Source of the DNA: UBA966 sp046350355
GTDB lineage: Bacteria > Planctomycetota > Phycisphaerae > Phycisphaerales > SM1A02
Direction: 5' to 3'
Assembly: GCA_046350355.1 (NCBI GenBank)
Contig: JAXMAN010000003.1
Span: 62,001 to 126,000 of the forward strand
DNA length: 64,000 nt
Shown: positions 25,928 to 34,774 of the stretch, one piece after another
Layout: every line of letters begins with the position of its first letter
How positions within the stretch are numbered: the first letter of the stretch is position 1
The notes under the pieces: generated by a model
Told to the model about the DNA's origin: nothing
Seen by the model: only the letters and a program-made list of their open reading frames with translations
Database searches by the model: none
Program-made: the position numbers and the translations under genes

Positions 25928-26029
25928 TGATTCCCGAATTTCTCGTCTTGTTCCACTGATTTCGCGCGGCCGGATGGCCCGGCAGCCCCCGACCCCGCGC
26001 CCGAAACCTGCCCTGGAGGCCCGATTCCG

Positions 26030-28336
26030 ATGACCGCCGCCCGCGCCGAAACCGCCACGCTGGAGCGCTTCAGCTACGACGACGACATTGTCCGCAAGTT
26101 CGTCTTCGTCACGATGCTCTGGGGCGTCGTGGGGATGCTCGTCGGCCTGGTGATCGCCGTGCAGCTCACGCTGCCCCAGGCGAACCTCGCCGAATGGCTC
26201 ACCTTCGGACGCCTGCGTCCGCTGCACACCAACGCCGTGATCTTCGCCTTCGCCGGGAACGCGATCTTCGCGGCCGTCTACTACTCGTCCCAGCGGCTGC
26301 TGAAGACGCGCATGTTCAGCGACGTCCTCAGCCGCATGCACTTCTGGGGCTGGCAGCTCATCATCGTCTCCGCCGCGCTCACGCTGCCCTTCGGCATCAC
26401 GCAGGCGAAGGAGTACGCGGAGCTCGAGTGGCCCATCGACATCGCCGTCGTGCTGGTCTGGGTCATCTTCGCGGTGAACCTCTTCGGCACGATCGCGATC
26501 CGCCGCGAGCGCCACCTCTACGTGGCGGTCTGGTTCTACATCGCGACGCTGGTCGCGATCGCGGTGCTCTACATCTTCAACAACATCGCGATGCCCGCGG
26601 GCTGGCTCAAGAGCTACTCGATCTACGCCGGCAGCCAGGACGCGTTCATGCAGTGGTGGTACGGCCACAACGCCGTCGCCTTCTTCCTCACCACGCCCTT
26701 CCTGGGGCTGATGTACTACTTCCTCCCGAAGGCGGCCGAGCGCCCGGTCTTCAGCTACCGGCTCTCGATCGTGCACTTCTGGAGCCTGGTCTTCATCTAC
26801 ATCTGGGCGGGCCCGCACCACCTGCACTACACGGCGGTGCCCGAGTGGGCCTCGACCCTGGGCATGCTCTTCAGCGTCATGCTGTGGATGCCAAGCTGGG
26901 GCGGCATGATCAACGGCCTGCTCACGCTGCGCGGCGCGTGGAACAAGGTGACCACCGACCCGGTGCTCAAGTTCTTCGTCGTCGGCATCACCTTCTACGG
27001 CATGAGCACCTTCGAGGGCCCGCTGCTCAGCGTCAAGAGCGTGAACGCGCTCAGCCACTACACCGACTGGAACATCGCGCACGTCCACGCGGGCGCGCTG
27101 GGCTGGGTCGGCTTCATGGTCTTCGGCATGATCTACTGGCTGGCGCCGCGCCTCTACCAGACCACCATCGCGAAGCCGTCCTGGGTCAACCTGCACTTCT
27201 GGCTCGCGACCATCGGCATCCTGCTCTACGTGATCCCCATCTACTTCGCGGGCATCACGCAGGGCCTGATGTGGCGCACCTTCAACGCCGACGGCGTCCT
27301 GCAGTACGACTTCCTCTCGACCGTCACCAAGCTGATCCCGATGTACTGGATCCGCACCCTCGGCGGCACGATGTACTTCGGCGCGCTGCTCATCGGCTGC
27401 GCGAACCTGCTGCTCACCTGGGCGAAGCGCCCGAAGCAGTACGAGGTGCCCGTCTTCGAGGCGGCGCCCCTGGCGAAGGGCTGGAAGCCCGAGCCCACGC
27501 CCCCCTCGACGCTCCCCAAGGGCAGCGTCATCGAGGTCGGCCGCGTCGTCGACCGCTTCGCCGCGCTCAACTGGCACCGCCGCTGGGAGGGCCTGCCGCT
27601 GGTCTTCACGGTGTGGGTCGCGATCGCGGTCATCGTCGCGAGCCTCTTCGAGATCGTCCCGCTCTTCGGGCTGCGCAGCAACATCCAGCGCATCGCCAGC
27701 GTCACGCCGCTCACGCCGCTGGAGTGCGTGGGCCGCGACATCTACATCTCCGAGGGCTGCGTGAACTGCCACTCGCAGATGATCCGTCCGCTGCTGGCCG
27801 AGACCGAGCGCTACGGCGAGTACTCCAAGCCCGGCGAGAGCGTCTACGAGCACCCCTTCCTGTGGGGCAGCCGCCGCATCGGACCGGACCTGGCGCGCGA
27901 GGGCGTGACCAATCCCAGCGCGCTCTGGCACCTGCGCCACTTCAACAAGCCCACCGACACGAGCCCCGGCTCGATCATGCCCTCGTACGCGCACCTGCTG
28001 GACAAGCCCATCGACTGGAGCGCGGCGGCCGCCTCGCTCGGCGCGATGCGCGCGGTCGGCGTGCCCTACGACGACGCGACGATCTCGGGCGCGGAGCAGC
28101 TCGCGAAGGCGCAGGCCGCGAAGGTGCACGAGCAGCTCGTGCGCGAGAACGGCGGCAAGGACATGGGCGTCGCCGCGGACCGCCGGGTCATCGCGCTGAT
28201 CGCCTACCTGCAGCGCCTGGGCATCGACCTCAACAAGCCGGTCGAGGTCGCGCCCGCCGCCGAGCAGCCCAAGACCGCCTCCGGCGCCGCGCAGCCCGCG
28301 GCGGGCGCGGGCGGCAAGATCGGGGCGCTGCCGTGA
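26030..28336 (+). CDS. ccoNO: cbb3-type cytochrome c oxidase, fused subunits I and II (CcoN-CcoO)
   Basis: 768 residues. Residues 1-~490 are CcoN, a polytopic haem-copper oxidase subunit with the His ligands in RLRPLHTNAVIFAF, WWYGHNAVAFFLT, IWAGPHHLHYT and IAHVHAGALGWVGFM. A short cytoplasmic linker leads to CcoO: one membrane helix (PLVFTVWVAIAVIVASLFEI) and a c-type haem site CVNCH at C577-H581 with a Met ligand candidate in SIMPSYAHLL. Separate ccoN and ccoO genes are the usual arrangement; here they are one chain. The enzyme reduces oxygen with high affinity and pumps protons. First gene of the cco operon, with TGGAGG before the ATG. Confidence 0.95.
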   Translation: MTAARAETATLERFSYDDDIVRKFVFVTMLWGVVGMLVGLVIAVQLTLPQANLAEWLTFGRLRPLHTNAVIFAFAGNAIFAAVYYSSQRLLKTRMFSDVLSRMHFWGWQLIIVSAALTLPFGITQAKEYAELEWPIDIAVVLVWVIFAVNLFGTIAIRRERHLYVAVWFYIATLVAIAVLYIFNNIAMPAGWLKSYSIYAGSQDAFMQWWYGHNAVAFFLTTPFLGLMYYFLPKAAERPVFSYRLSIVHFWSLVFIYIWAGPHHLHYTAVPEWASTLGMLFSVMLWMPSWGGMINGLLTLRGAWNKVTTDPVLKFFVVGITFYGMSTFEGPLLSVKSVNALSHYTDWNIAHVHAGALGWVGFMVFGMIYWLAPRLYQTTIAKPSWVNLHFWLATIGILLYVIPIYFAGITQGLMWRTFNADGVLQYDFLSTVTKLIPMYWIRTLGGTMYFGALLIGCANLLLTWAKRPKQYEVPVFEAAPLAKGWKPEPTPPSTLPKGSVIEVGRVVDRFAALNWHRRWEGLPLVFTVWVAIAVIVASLFEIVPLFGLRSNIQRIASVTPLTPLECVGRDIYISEGCVNCHSQMIRPLLAETERYGEYSKPGESVYEHPFLWGSRRIGPDLAREGVTNPSALWHLRHFNKPTDTSPGSIMPSYAHLLDKPIDWSAAAASLGAMRAVGVPYDDATISGAEQLAKAQAAKVHEQLVRENGGKDMGVAADRRVIALIAYLQRLGIDLNKPVEVAPAAEQPKTASGAAQPAAGAGGKIGALP

Positions 28337-28524
28337 CGCACGCACCCGCCATCCTCGCCGACGGCGGGCTCTGGCCCACCGTCTCGCTCGTCATCTTCTT
28401 CCTCCTCTTCCTCTCCATCGTCGCCTACGTGATGATCGTCCCCAAGGCGAAGTGGCAGAAGGACGCGGAGATCCCCCTCGAGAACCCCACGCAGACTGGC
28501 ACGAAGGAGCAGAGCCGTGGCTGA
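28333..28524 (+). CDS. ccoQ: CcoQ-like small subunit of cbb3 oxidase
   Basis: 63 residues from a GTG overlapping the ccoNO stop (GTGA). It has one membrane helix (WPTVSLVIFFLLFLSIVAYV) and a short charged cytoplasmic tail, as in CcoQ/FixQ, which stabilises the oxidase. Its 3' end overlaps ccoP by 8 nt. Confidence 0.85.
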   Translation: MTHAPAILADGGLWPTVSLVIFFLLFLSIVAYVMIVPKAKWQKDAEIPLENPTQTGTKEQSRG

Positions 28525-29197
28525 GATCGCACACAACGCCGGCGCCCGCGCGGGCGCGCACGAAGCACAGATCCTGGAGCACGACGCGGACGGCATCCGC
28601 GAGTACGACAACCCGATGCCCTTCTGGTGGTCCGCCATCTTCTGGGGCACCATCTTCTTCAGCGGGCTCTACATCCTCTACTACATGGTCGGCATCGGTC
28701 CCTCGGTGCGCCAGGACTACGACGACGAGGTGGCGGGCTTCTTCCAGGAGCAGGCCGCGAAGCTGGGCGACCTCAAGCCCACGCCGATGACGATCAAGTC
28801 GCTCATGGACGATCCCAAGATGATGAAGGCGGCGGCGGGGCTCTTCGCCTCCAACTGCGTCGTCTGCCACACCAAGGACGGCGGCGGCGGCACGGGCCCG
28901 AACCTCTGCGACGACTCCTACCTGAACGTCAAGAAGGTGGAGGACATCTTCACCGTCATCAGCAACGGCGTCGTCCCCAAGGGCATGCCCGCGTGGGACA
29001 AGCGCTTCGGCGAGGCGCAGCGCGTCCTGCTGACGGCGTATGTGGCGGGCCTGCGCGGCACGCATCCCGCGACGCCGAAGGATCCTCAGGGCGATCCGAT
29101 CCCCGCGTGGAGCTTCCCGGCGGCGGGAACGGCGCCCGCGGCGGGAGCCTCCAATGCGGGAGCGGCCGCCGGAGGCCCGAAGGCGCCGGCGAAGTGA
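28517..29197 (+). CDS. ccoP: cbb3 oxidase subunit III (CcoP), single-haem form
   Basis: 226 residues. The conserved N-terminal motif (DGIREYDNPMPFWWSAIFWG) and one membrane helix identify CcoP/FixP. Only one haem c site is present, CVVCH at C114-H118, with Met in GVVPKGMPAW; classical CcoP has two. The last ~45 residues are an Ala/Pro/Gly tail. The protein delivers electrons to CcoO/CcoN. The loss or absence of the second haem domain shortens the electron path. Confidence 0.93.
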   Translation: MAEIAHNAGARAGAHEAQILEHDADGIREYDNPMPFWWSAIFWGTIFFSGLYILYYMVGIGPSVRQDYDDEVAGFFQEQAAKLGDLKPTPMTIKSLMDDPKMMKAAAGLFASNCVVCHTKDGGGGTGPNLCDDSYLNVKKVEDIFTVISNGVVPKGMPAWDKRFGEAQRVLLTAYVAGLRGTHPATPKDPQGDPIPAWSFPAAGTAPAAGASNAGAAAGGPKAPAK

Positions 29198-29249
29198 GCC
29201 GCGTCCTCGTGGGTGCCGTCCGGCGCGGCCGGACGGAGCAAGGACCTCG

Positions 29250-30656
29250 GTGAAACAGGACTTCACGCTTCCGCAGCTGAACGAACGCGTCCTCTCGACG
29301 CTGAACACCGACGGCAGCCGCCGCTGGATGACCCCGCGCGAGGCGCGCGGCCGTCTCTGGAAGGCGCGCCTGATCGTCGCGTGGTCGCTGATCGCGGTCT
29401 TCACGGCGATCCCGTGGCTGCGCATCGATGGGAAGCCGCCGATCTTCCTCGACGTGATGACGCGGCAGTTCACCTTCTTCGGGACGACCTTCCGCCCGAC
29501 GGAGACGCTGCTGATGGCGCTGCTCTTCCTGGCGATCTTCGTGACGATCTTCCTGCTGACCGCGCTCTTCGGCCGCGTCTGGTGCGGCTGGGGCTGTCCG
29601 CAGACCGTCTACCTGGAGTTCGTCTACCGGCCGATCGAGCGCTTCTTCCTCGGCCAGGCGTACGGCCGCAAGGGCGCGACGGTCGCGGTCTGGCGCCGCA
29701 TCGCGATGTACGCGGTCTTCCTGGTGCTGAGCGCGCACCTGGCGAACACCTTCCTGGCGTACTTCGTCGGCACGGACCGGCTGACGCACTGGACGCTGGG
29801 GAACCCGGCGGAGCACCCGGTCGCCTTCGCGGTCTTCGCGGTGACGGTCGGGCTGATGATGTTCGACTTCGTCTTCTTCCGCGAGCAGCTCTGCACGCTG
29901 GTCTGCCCCTATGGCCGCTTCCAGAGCGTGCTGCTGGACCGCGAGTCGCTGGTCATCGGTTACGACCGCCGCCGCGGCGAGCCGCGCGCGAAGGCCGCCG
30001 AGCGGCGCGCGCTGGAGTCCAAGGGCGAGCGCGCCGGCGACTGCATCGAGTGCACGATGTGCGTGCAGGTCTGCCCGACCGGCATCGACATCCGCGACGG
30101 ACTGCAGCTCGAGTGCGTGAACTGCACGCAGTGCATCGACGCCTGCAACGAGGTGATGGACAAGATCGGCAAGCCGCGCGGCTTGATCCGGTACTCGTCG
30201 CAGAACCAGCTCGAGAAGGGGACGACGCGGCGCCTTCGCTACCGCGTCCTGATCTATCCGGCGCTGCTGGTGGTCATCCTCTCGGTCTTCGTCACGATGC
30301 TCGTGCGGCGCGAGCCCGCGCTCATCGAGCAGGAGCGCATCCGCGGCGCGAACTTCACCGAGATGACCGACGGCCGCATCGAGACGCCCATCAGCATCCT
30401 GGTGGAGAACCGCGGCGAGGTGCCGCGCACCTACACCGCGACGGGCGTGGACGACGTGCAGGTGGTCGGCGGCAGCGCGCAGGCGACGGTGCAGCCGGGG
30501 CAGCCCGGCAAGATCGCGCTGCGCGTCTCGTGCCCGCCGCGGAGCTTCGGGCGCGGATCGCGCCAGGGCGAGGTCGAGGTGCGCGACGACGCGGGCTTCG
30601 TCAAGCGCGTCCCGCTCACGATCGCAGGACCCTTCAGCGCAGGAGGTGGCAAGTGA
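29250..30656 (+). CDS. ccoG: CcoG, cbb3 oxidase assembly ferredoxin-like protein
   Basis: 468 residues from a GTG with AAGGA 5 nt upstream. N-terminal membrane helices contain GRVWCGWGCPQTVYLEF. Two [4Fe-4S] motifs follow (CIECTMCVQVCPTG and CVNCTQCIDACN), then another helix (LIYPALLVVILSVFVTML) and a C-terminal Ig-like domain (ISILVENRGEVPRTYTATGV). The RdxA/FixG/CcoG family acts as a Cu(II) reductase, supplying Cu(I) for CcoN. Gene order ccoNO-Q-P-G-H is conserved. Confidence 0.95.
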   Translation: MKQDFTLPQLNERVLSTLNTDGSRRWMTPREARGRLWKARLIVAWSLIAVFTAIPWLRIDGKPPIFLDVMTRQFTFFGTTFRPTETLLMALLFLAIFVTIFLLTALFGRVWCGWGCPQTVYLEFVYRPIERFFLGQAYGRKGATVAVWRRIAMYAVFLVLSAHLANTFLAYFVGTDRLTHWTLGNPAEHPVAFAVFAVTVGLMMFDFVFFREQLCTLVCPYGRFQSVLLDRESLVIGYDRRRGEPRAKAAERRALESKGERAGDCIECTMCVQVCPTGIDIRDGLQLECVNCTQCIDACNEVMDKIGKPRGLIRYSSQNQLEKGTTRRLRYRVLIYPALLVVILSVFVTMLVRREPALIEQERIRGANFTEMTDGRIETPISILVENRGEVPRTYTATGVDDVQVVGGSAQATVQPGQPGKIALRVSCPPRSFGRGSRQGEVEVRDDAGFVKRVPLTIAGPFSAGGGK

Positions 30657-31183
30657 TGCAGCGTCTGATCGAGAACCGGTGGGCCTTCGTGCCCGTGGCG
30701 TTCCTGAGCGGGACGGTGACCTTCGTGGCGATCGCCGTGACCATCGCCGTGCGCGATCCCGGCGCGCTCGCGACCGAGCCCGACTACTACGCGCGCGGCG
30801 CGGCCTACGACGAATACAAGCACCAGATCGCCGAGAACGGCGCGCTGGGCTGGGTGGTGACGCCGGAGATCGTGGCGTCGACCGCGGACCCGCGGCTGGC
30901 GCGGCTGGAGCTGACGATCGCCGACAAGCACGGCATCCCCATCGAGGGGGCGCAGGTGCAGGCCGAGGTGATCCCGATCCGCCAGGCGGACCTGCGCACG
31001 CCGCTGGCGCTGAACGCGCTGGGCGGCGGCCGCTACGGCAGCGACGTGCCCGTGCGCGCGGGCGGCAAGTGGGAGGTGCGCGTGGAGGTGCGGTCCAAGG
31101 GGAAGCTCTTCTCGGATCGCTTCCGCCGCCAGGTGAACTTCGGTCCGCGCGTGCCGGTGACGGCATCGGCGGGAGGTGCATGA
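30656..31183 (+). CDS. ccoH: CcoH/FixH assembly protein
   Basis: 175 residues. A single N-terminal helix (VPVAFLSGTVTFVAIAVTIA) and a periplasmic beta domain with the FixH feature EPDYYARGAAYDEYKHQIAE followed by an Ig-like region ending GKWEVRVEV ... FSDRFRRQV. The start overlaps the ccoG stop (TGATG). CcoH stays bound to the mature cbb3 oxidase and is needed for its assembly. Confidence 0.92.
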   Translation: MQRLIENRWAFVPVAFLSGTVTFVAIAVTIAVRDPGALATEPDYYARGAAYDEYKHQIAENGALGWVVTPEIVASTADPRLARLELTIADKHGIPIEGAQVQAEVIPIRQADLRTPLALNALGGGRYGSDVPVRAGGKWEVRVEVRSKGKLFSDRFRRQVNFGPRVPVTASAGGA

Positions 31184-32028
31184 TGCTCGCGCTCGCGGGA
31201 AGCGTCCTGCTTGCCAGCCTCGTCGGCAGCGCGCACTGCGCGGGCATGTGCGGCGGCATCGCGGCCTTCTGCGCGGGCGCGGGGCAGTGCGACGGACGGC
31301 GCAGCGCGGCGGCGACGGGGCTCTACCACGCCTCGCGCGCGCTCTCGTACGTCGCGGTCGGCGCGCTCGCGGGCGCCTTCGGGACGCTGCTCGACGCGGG
31401 CGGCGCGCTCGTGGGCGTGCAGCGCGTGGCGGCGGTCGCGGCGGGAGTGGCGGTCGCGCTGGTGGGCGTGGGCGTGCTCGCGTCCGCGGGCGGCTTCCAG
31501 ACCGCGCGCATGCCGCTGCCGGAATGGATGAAGCGCGCGCTCGGCGCGGTGCACCGCGCGGCGGCGGCGATGTCGCCCCCGCGGCGCGCGATCGTGGTCG
31601 GACTGGCGACGCCGCTGCTTCCCTGCGGCTGGCTGTGGGCCTTCGCGGCGGTCGCCGCGGGCACCGGCAGCGTCGCGGGCGGCGCGCTCGTGATGGCCGC
31701 CTTCTGGGCGGGAACGGTGCCGATCCTGGCGCTCGTGGGCGCGGGGATTGCGTCGCTCGGCGGCGATCGCCGGCGCGCGCTCGCGGCGCTCGCGGGCGTC
31801 GCGATGATCGGCGTGGGCGTCTACACGGCGGGCGTGCGCGCGCCGCTGGCGCCGCTGGTCGCGCAGCGGCTGCATGACGCGCCGCCGGACATGGCGCGCG
31901 CGGCGAATGCGGGTGCGGTCAAGGACGTGAAGCCGGCATGCTGCCAGGGCGCGGATGAAGAAGAAGAGGAGGCCGAAGAGGCCCCCGCGATCAAGCCCGC
32001 CTGCTGCGAGGAGAAGCCGGCCTCATGA
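31183..32028 (+). CDS. SafE/TauE-like membrane protein with CC-motif tail
   Basis: 281 residues; of two adjacent ATGs the second is better spaced from GGAGG. Polytopic, with GSAHCAGMCGGIAAFC at the start and LLPCGWLWAFAAVAAGTGSV in the second half, as in the sulfite-exporter-like proteins often coded next to ccoGHIS and linked to copper delivery. The C-terminal ~35 residues hold two copies of KPACC separated by an acidic stretch (EEEEEAEE), a probable soft-metal binding tail not typical of the family. It overlaps the next gene by 4 nt. Confidence 0.88.
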   Translation: MLALAGSVLLASLVGSAHCAGMCGGIAAFCAGAGQCDGRRSAAATGLYHASRALSYVAVGALAGAFGTLLDAGGALVGVQRVAAVAAGVAVALVGVGVLASAGGFQTARMPLPEWMKRALGAVHRAAAAMSPPRRAIVVGLATPLLPCGWLWAFAAVAAGTGSVAGGALVMAAFWAGTVPILALVGAGIASLGGDRRRALAALAGVAMIGVGVYTAGVRAPLAPLVAQRLHDAPPDMARAANAGAVKDVKPACCQGADEEEEEAEEAPAIKPACCEEKPAS

Positions 32029-34514
32029 GCATCGCCTCGCCGGGCTTCCGCTCCGCCGAGACCCAGGCGCGCGCCCCCGCGCTGGCGGAGTGCGCGCATT
32101 GCGGCCAGCCCGTCCCCGAGGGCGCCGCGCCCGCGGGCGCGCAGGCTTTCTGCTGCACGGGGTGCGAGGCCGTCTGGCACGCGCTGCATTCCTGCGGACT
32201 CGAGCAGTACTACGCGATGCAGCGCGCCGCGGGCAGCCACGCGAACCGCCCCGACGCGCGCCACTCGTACCGCTACCTCGACCACGCCGACTTCCAGGCG
32301 CGCCATGTCGCGGTCGTCGCGCCGGGCCGCGTGCGCGCGGAGCTGCGGCTCGACGGCATCAAGTGCGGCGCATGCCTCTGGCTGCTCGAGGCGCTCCCGC
32401 GCCTGCAGACGGGGCTGCTCAGCTCGCGCGTCGACCTGGGCCGCTCGGTCATCGTGCTTGAGTGGACGCCGTCGCAGGCGGCGCTCTCGGAGATCGCGGC
32501 GCGCATCGGCGCGCTGGGGTACGAGGTGCGCCCGCTGGGCACGCTCGCCTCGCGCGAGGAATGGCGCCGCCAGGACCGCCGCTGGCTCGTGGACATCGGC
32601 GTCGCGGGCGCGATCAGCGGCAACGTGATGGCGATCGCCTTCGCCCTCTACGGCGCGCAGTTCGCGACGATGGACGCGGCGACGCGCGGCTTCCTGCAGT
32701 GGACGAGCGTCGCGCTCGCGGCGCTCGCGGTCTGCTGGCCCGGCCGCATCTACCTGCGCAACGCGTGGATGGCGATCCGCACGCGCACGCCGCACATGGA
32801 CCTGCCGATCGCGCTCGCGCTGCTCGCCGGGCTGCTCGGCGGCGCGTGGATGACGGCGATGGGCACGCCCGGCGTCTACACCGAGAGCGTCTCGATGCTC
32901 GTCTTCCTGCTGCTCGTGGGGCGCTTCGTGCAGTTCCGCCAGCAGCGGCGCGCGCGCCACGAGATCGAGCTGCTCTGCGCGCTCGTGCCGCAGACCGCGC
33001 GCCGCATCGGCGACGACGGCGCAGTGGAGGAAGTGCCCACCGAATCGCTGCGCGCGGGCGACCGCGTCGAGGTCCCCGCAGGCGAGGCGGTCAGCGCCGA
33101 CGGCCTGCTCGAGGGCGCGGACGCGCACCTGGACATGCAGCTGCTCACCGGCGAATCGCGCCCCGTGCGCGTGCACGCGGGCGAGGCGGTCTTCGCGGGC
33201 GTGCGCGCGGTCGGCGCGCCGCTGCGCCTGCGCGTGACGGCGGCGGGCGACGCGACGCGCGCGGCCTCGATCGCGCGCATGGTGGAGGAGGCCGCGGGGC
33301 GGCGTCCGCCCGTCGTGGAGTTCGCCAACCGCATCGCGGGCTGGTTCCTGCTGGCGGTGCTGGTCGCGGCGGTGGCTGCGGGCGTCGCGTGGTGGTTCAT
33401 CGATCCGGCGCGCATGCCGGGCGTCGTCGTGGCGATGCTCGTCGTGACCTGCCCCTGCGCGCTGGGGCTCGCGACGCCGCTGACGATGGTCGCCTCGCTG
33501 GGCAAGGCCGCGCGCGCGGGGATCCTGGTGCGTGGCGGAGACGTACTCGAGCGGCTGGCGCGCAGCGGCACGCTCGTGCTGGACAAGACGGGCACGGTGA
33601 CCGAGGGCGCGATGCGCGTGCTGCGCGTGCGCGGCGACGCGTCGGCGCTGCCGCTGGCGGCGGCGCTGGAGTCGCAGAGCGTGCATCCGATCGCGCGCGC
33701 CATCGCGGAGGCGGTGCCCGCGGCCCCGCTCGCGACGGCGCAAGTGCAGGAGGCGGCCGGACGCGGCATCCGCGGCGAGGTCGCGGGCGCGCGCGTCGCC
33801 GTCGGCAGCGCGGCGTACATGGACGAATGCGGCGCGCGCGCGGAGCCCGCGCTCGCGCAGGAGGCGCAGGCGCTCGTGGCGGAAGGCCTCTCGCCCGCCT
33901 TCGTCGCGGTCGATGGCGCGGTGCGCGCGGTGCTGGGCATCGGCGATCCGCTGCGCGCGGACGCGCCCGCGCTCGTGGAAGGACTGCGCGCGCGCGGCTG
34001 GCAGGTGTGGCTCGCCTCGGGCGACCTGCCAGTGCTCGCCGAGCGCGCGGGCGCGGCGATCGGCCTCGAGCCGGCGCAGGTGCGCGGCGGATGCGCGCCC
34101 GAGCAGAAGATGGAGCTCGTCGAGGCGCAGCGCGCGCAGCCGGTCGTCATGGTCGGCGACGGCGTGAACGACCTGCCCGCGATGGCCGCGGCTGCGGTGG
34201 GCATCGCGGTGCGCCAGGGAGCGCAGGCGACGGTCGCGCGCGCGGATGTCGCGCTCACGGGCGGCGGACTTGCGCAGGTGACGGCGCTGCTGGACGGCGC
34301 GCGCCGCACGATGCAGACGATCCACGCGAACTTCGCGATCAGCCTCGCCTACAACCTGGTCGGCGGCGTGCTCGCCGCGACCGGCACGATCAGCCCGCTC
34401 ATCGCGGCGATCCTGATGCCGCTGAGCGGACTCACGGTGACCGCGGTCGCGCTGCACATGCCGCGCTTTGCCGCGCCGTCGCGCGCGGGCGCCGGGACGG
34501 GAGACGCGCCATGA
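32025..34514 (+). CDS. ccoI: CcoI-type Cu(I) P1B ATPase for cbb3 oxidase assembly
   Basis: 829 residues. The N-terminus has the CcoI/FixI Cys-rich segment (CAHCGQPVPEG ... FCCTGCEAVWHAL) and an HMA-like domain with GIKCGACLW. Membrane metal site TCPCALG at C476-C478, phosphorylation site DKTGT at D520, HP motif in QSVHPIARAI and hinge GDGVNDLPAM are all present, so it should be active. It exports Cu(I) to the periplasm for oxidase maturation. It is coupled to its neighbours by 4-nt ATGA overlaps on both sides. Confidence 0.94.
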   Translation: MSIASPGFRSAETQARAPALAECAHCGQPVPEGAAPAGAQAFCCTGCEAVWHALHSCGLEQYYAMQRAAGSHANRPDARHSYRYLDHADFQARHVAVVAPGRVRAELRLDGIKCGACLWLLEALPRLQTGLLSSRVDLGRSVIVLEWTPSQAALSEIAARIGALGYEVRPLGTLASREEWRRQDRRWLVDIGVAGAISGNVMAIAFALYGAQFATMDAATRGFLQWTSVALAALAVCWPGRIYLRNAWMAIRTRTPHMDLPIALALLAGLLGGAWMTAMGTPGVYTESVSMLVFLLLVGRFVQFRQQRRARHEIELLCALVPQTARRIGDDGAVEEVPTESLRAGDRVEVPAGEAVSADGLLEGADAHLDMQLLTGESRPVRVHAGEAVFAGVRAVGAPLRLRVTAAGDATRAASIARMVEEAAGRRPPVVEFANRIAGWFLLAVLVAAVAAGVAWWFIDPARMPGVVVAMLVVTCPCALGLATPLTMVASLGKAARAGILVRGGDVLERLARSGTLVLDKTGTVTEGAMRVLRVRGDASALPLAAALESQSVHPIARAIAEAVPAAPLATAQVQEAAGRGIRGEVAGARVAVGSAAYMDECGARAEPALAQEAQALVAEGLSPAFVAVDGAVRAVLGIGDPLRADAPALVEGLRARGWQVWLASGDLPVLAERAGAAIGLEPAQVRGGCAPEQKMELVEAQRAQPVVMVGDGVNDLPAMAAAAVGIAVRQGAQATVARADVALTGGGLAQVTALLDGARRTMQTIHANFAISLAYNLVGGVLAATGTISPLIAAILMPLSGLTVTAVALHMPRFAAPSRAGAGTGDAP

Positions 34515-34774
34515 CGCTCCTCTACATCGCGATCCCGGTCGCGCTGCTGGTGGCCGCGGGCGCGGTCGTCGCCTTCATCTGGGCCGCGCGCGGCGACCAG
34601 TACGAGGACCTCGACACGCCGCCGGTGCGCATGCTGCTGGACGACGCGCCGGCGAAGCCCGCGGCGTCGCGGTCGGCCGCCGCGTCGCAGCCGCCCGGCA
34701 CGTCGACCCCGGTACCCTCCGCGCATGGCCACGCTCGCGCTCCTGACCCCGACGCGCCCCGGGTTTCATCGTGA
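34511..34774 (+). CDS. ccoS: CcoS cbb3 oxidase maturation protein
   Basis: 87 residues. The canonical CcoS part is residues 1-45: one helix (YIAIPVALLVAAGAVVAFIW) followed by AARGDQYEDLDTPPVRMLLD. The remaining ~40 residues are a low-complexity Pro/Ser/Ala extension, of which the last 50 nt overlap the next gene in another frame. CcoS is needed to insert haem b and copper into CcoN. Confidence 0.92.
   Translation: MTLLYIAIPVALLVAAGAVVAFIWAARGDQYEDLDTPPVRMLLDDAPAKPAASRSAAASQPPGTSTPVPSAHGHARAPDPDAPRVSS

Noticed and set aside
32175..32195. TGGCACGCGCTGCA, resembling a -24/-12 promoter.
   Set aside because: The GG-to-GC spacing is 10 instead of 12 and it lies inside ccoI.
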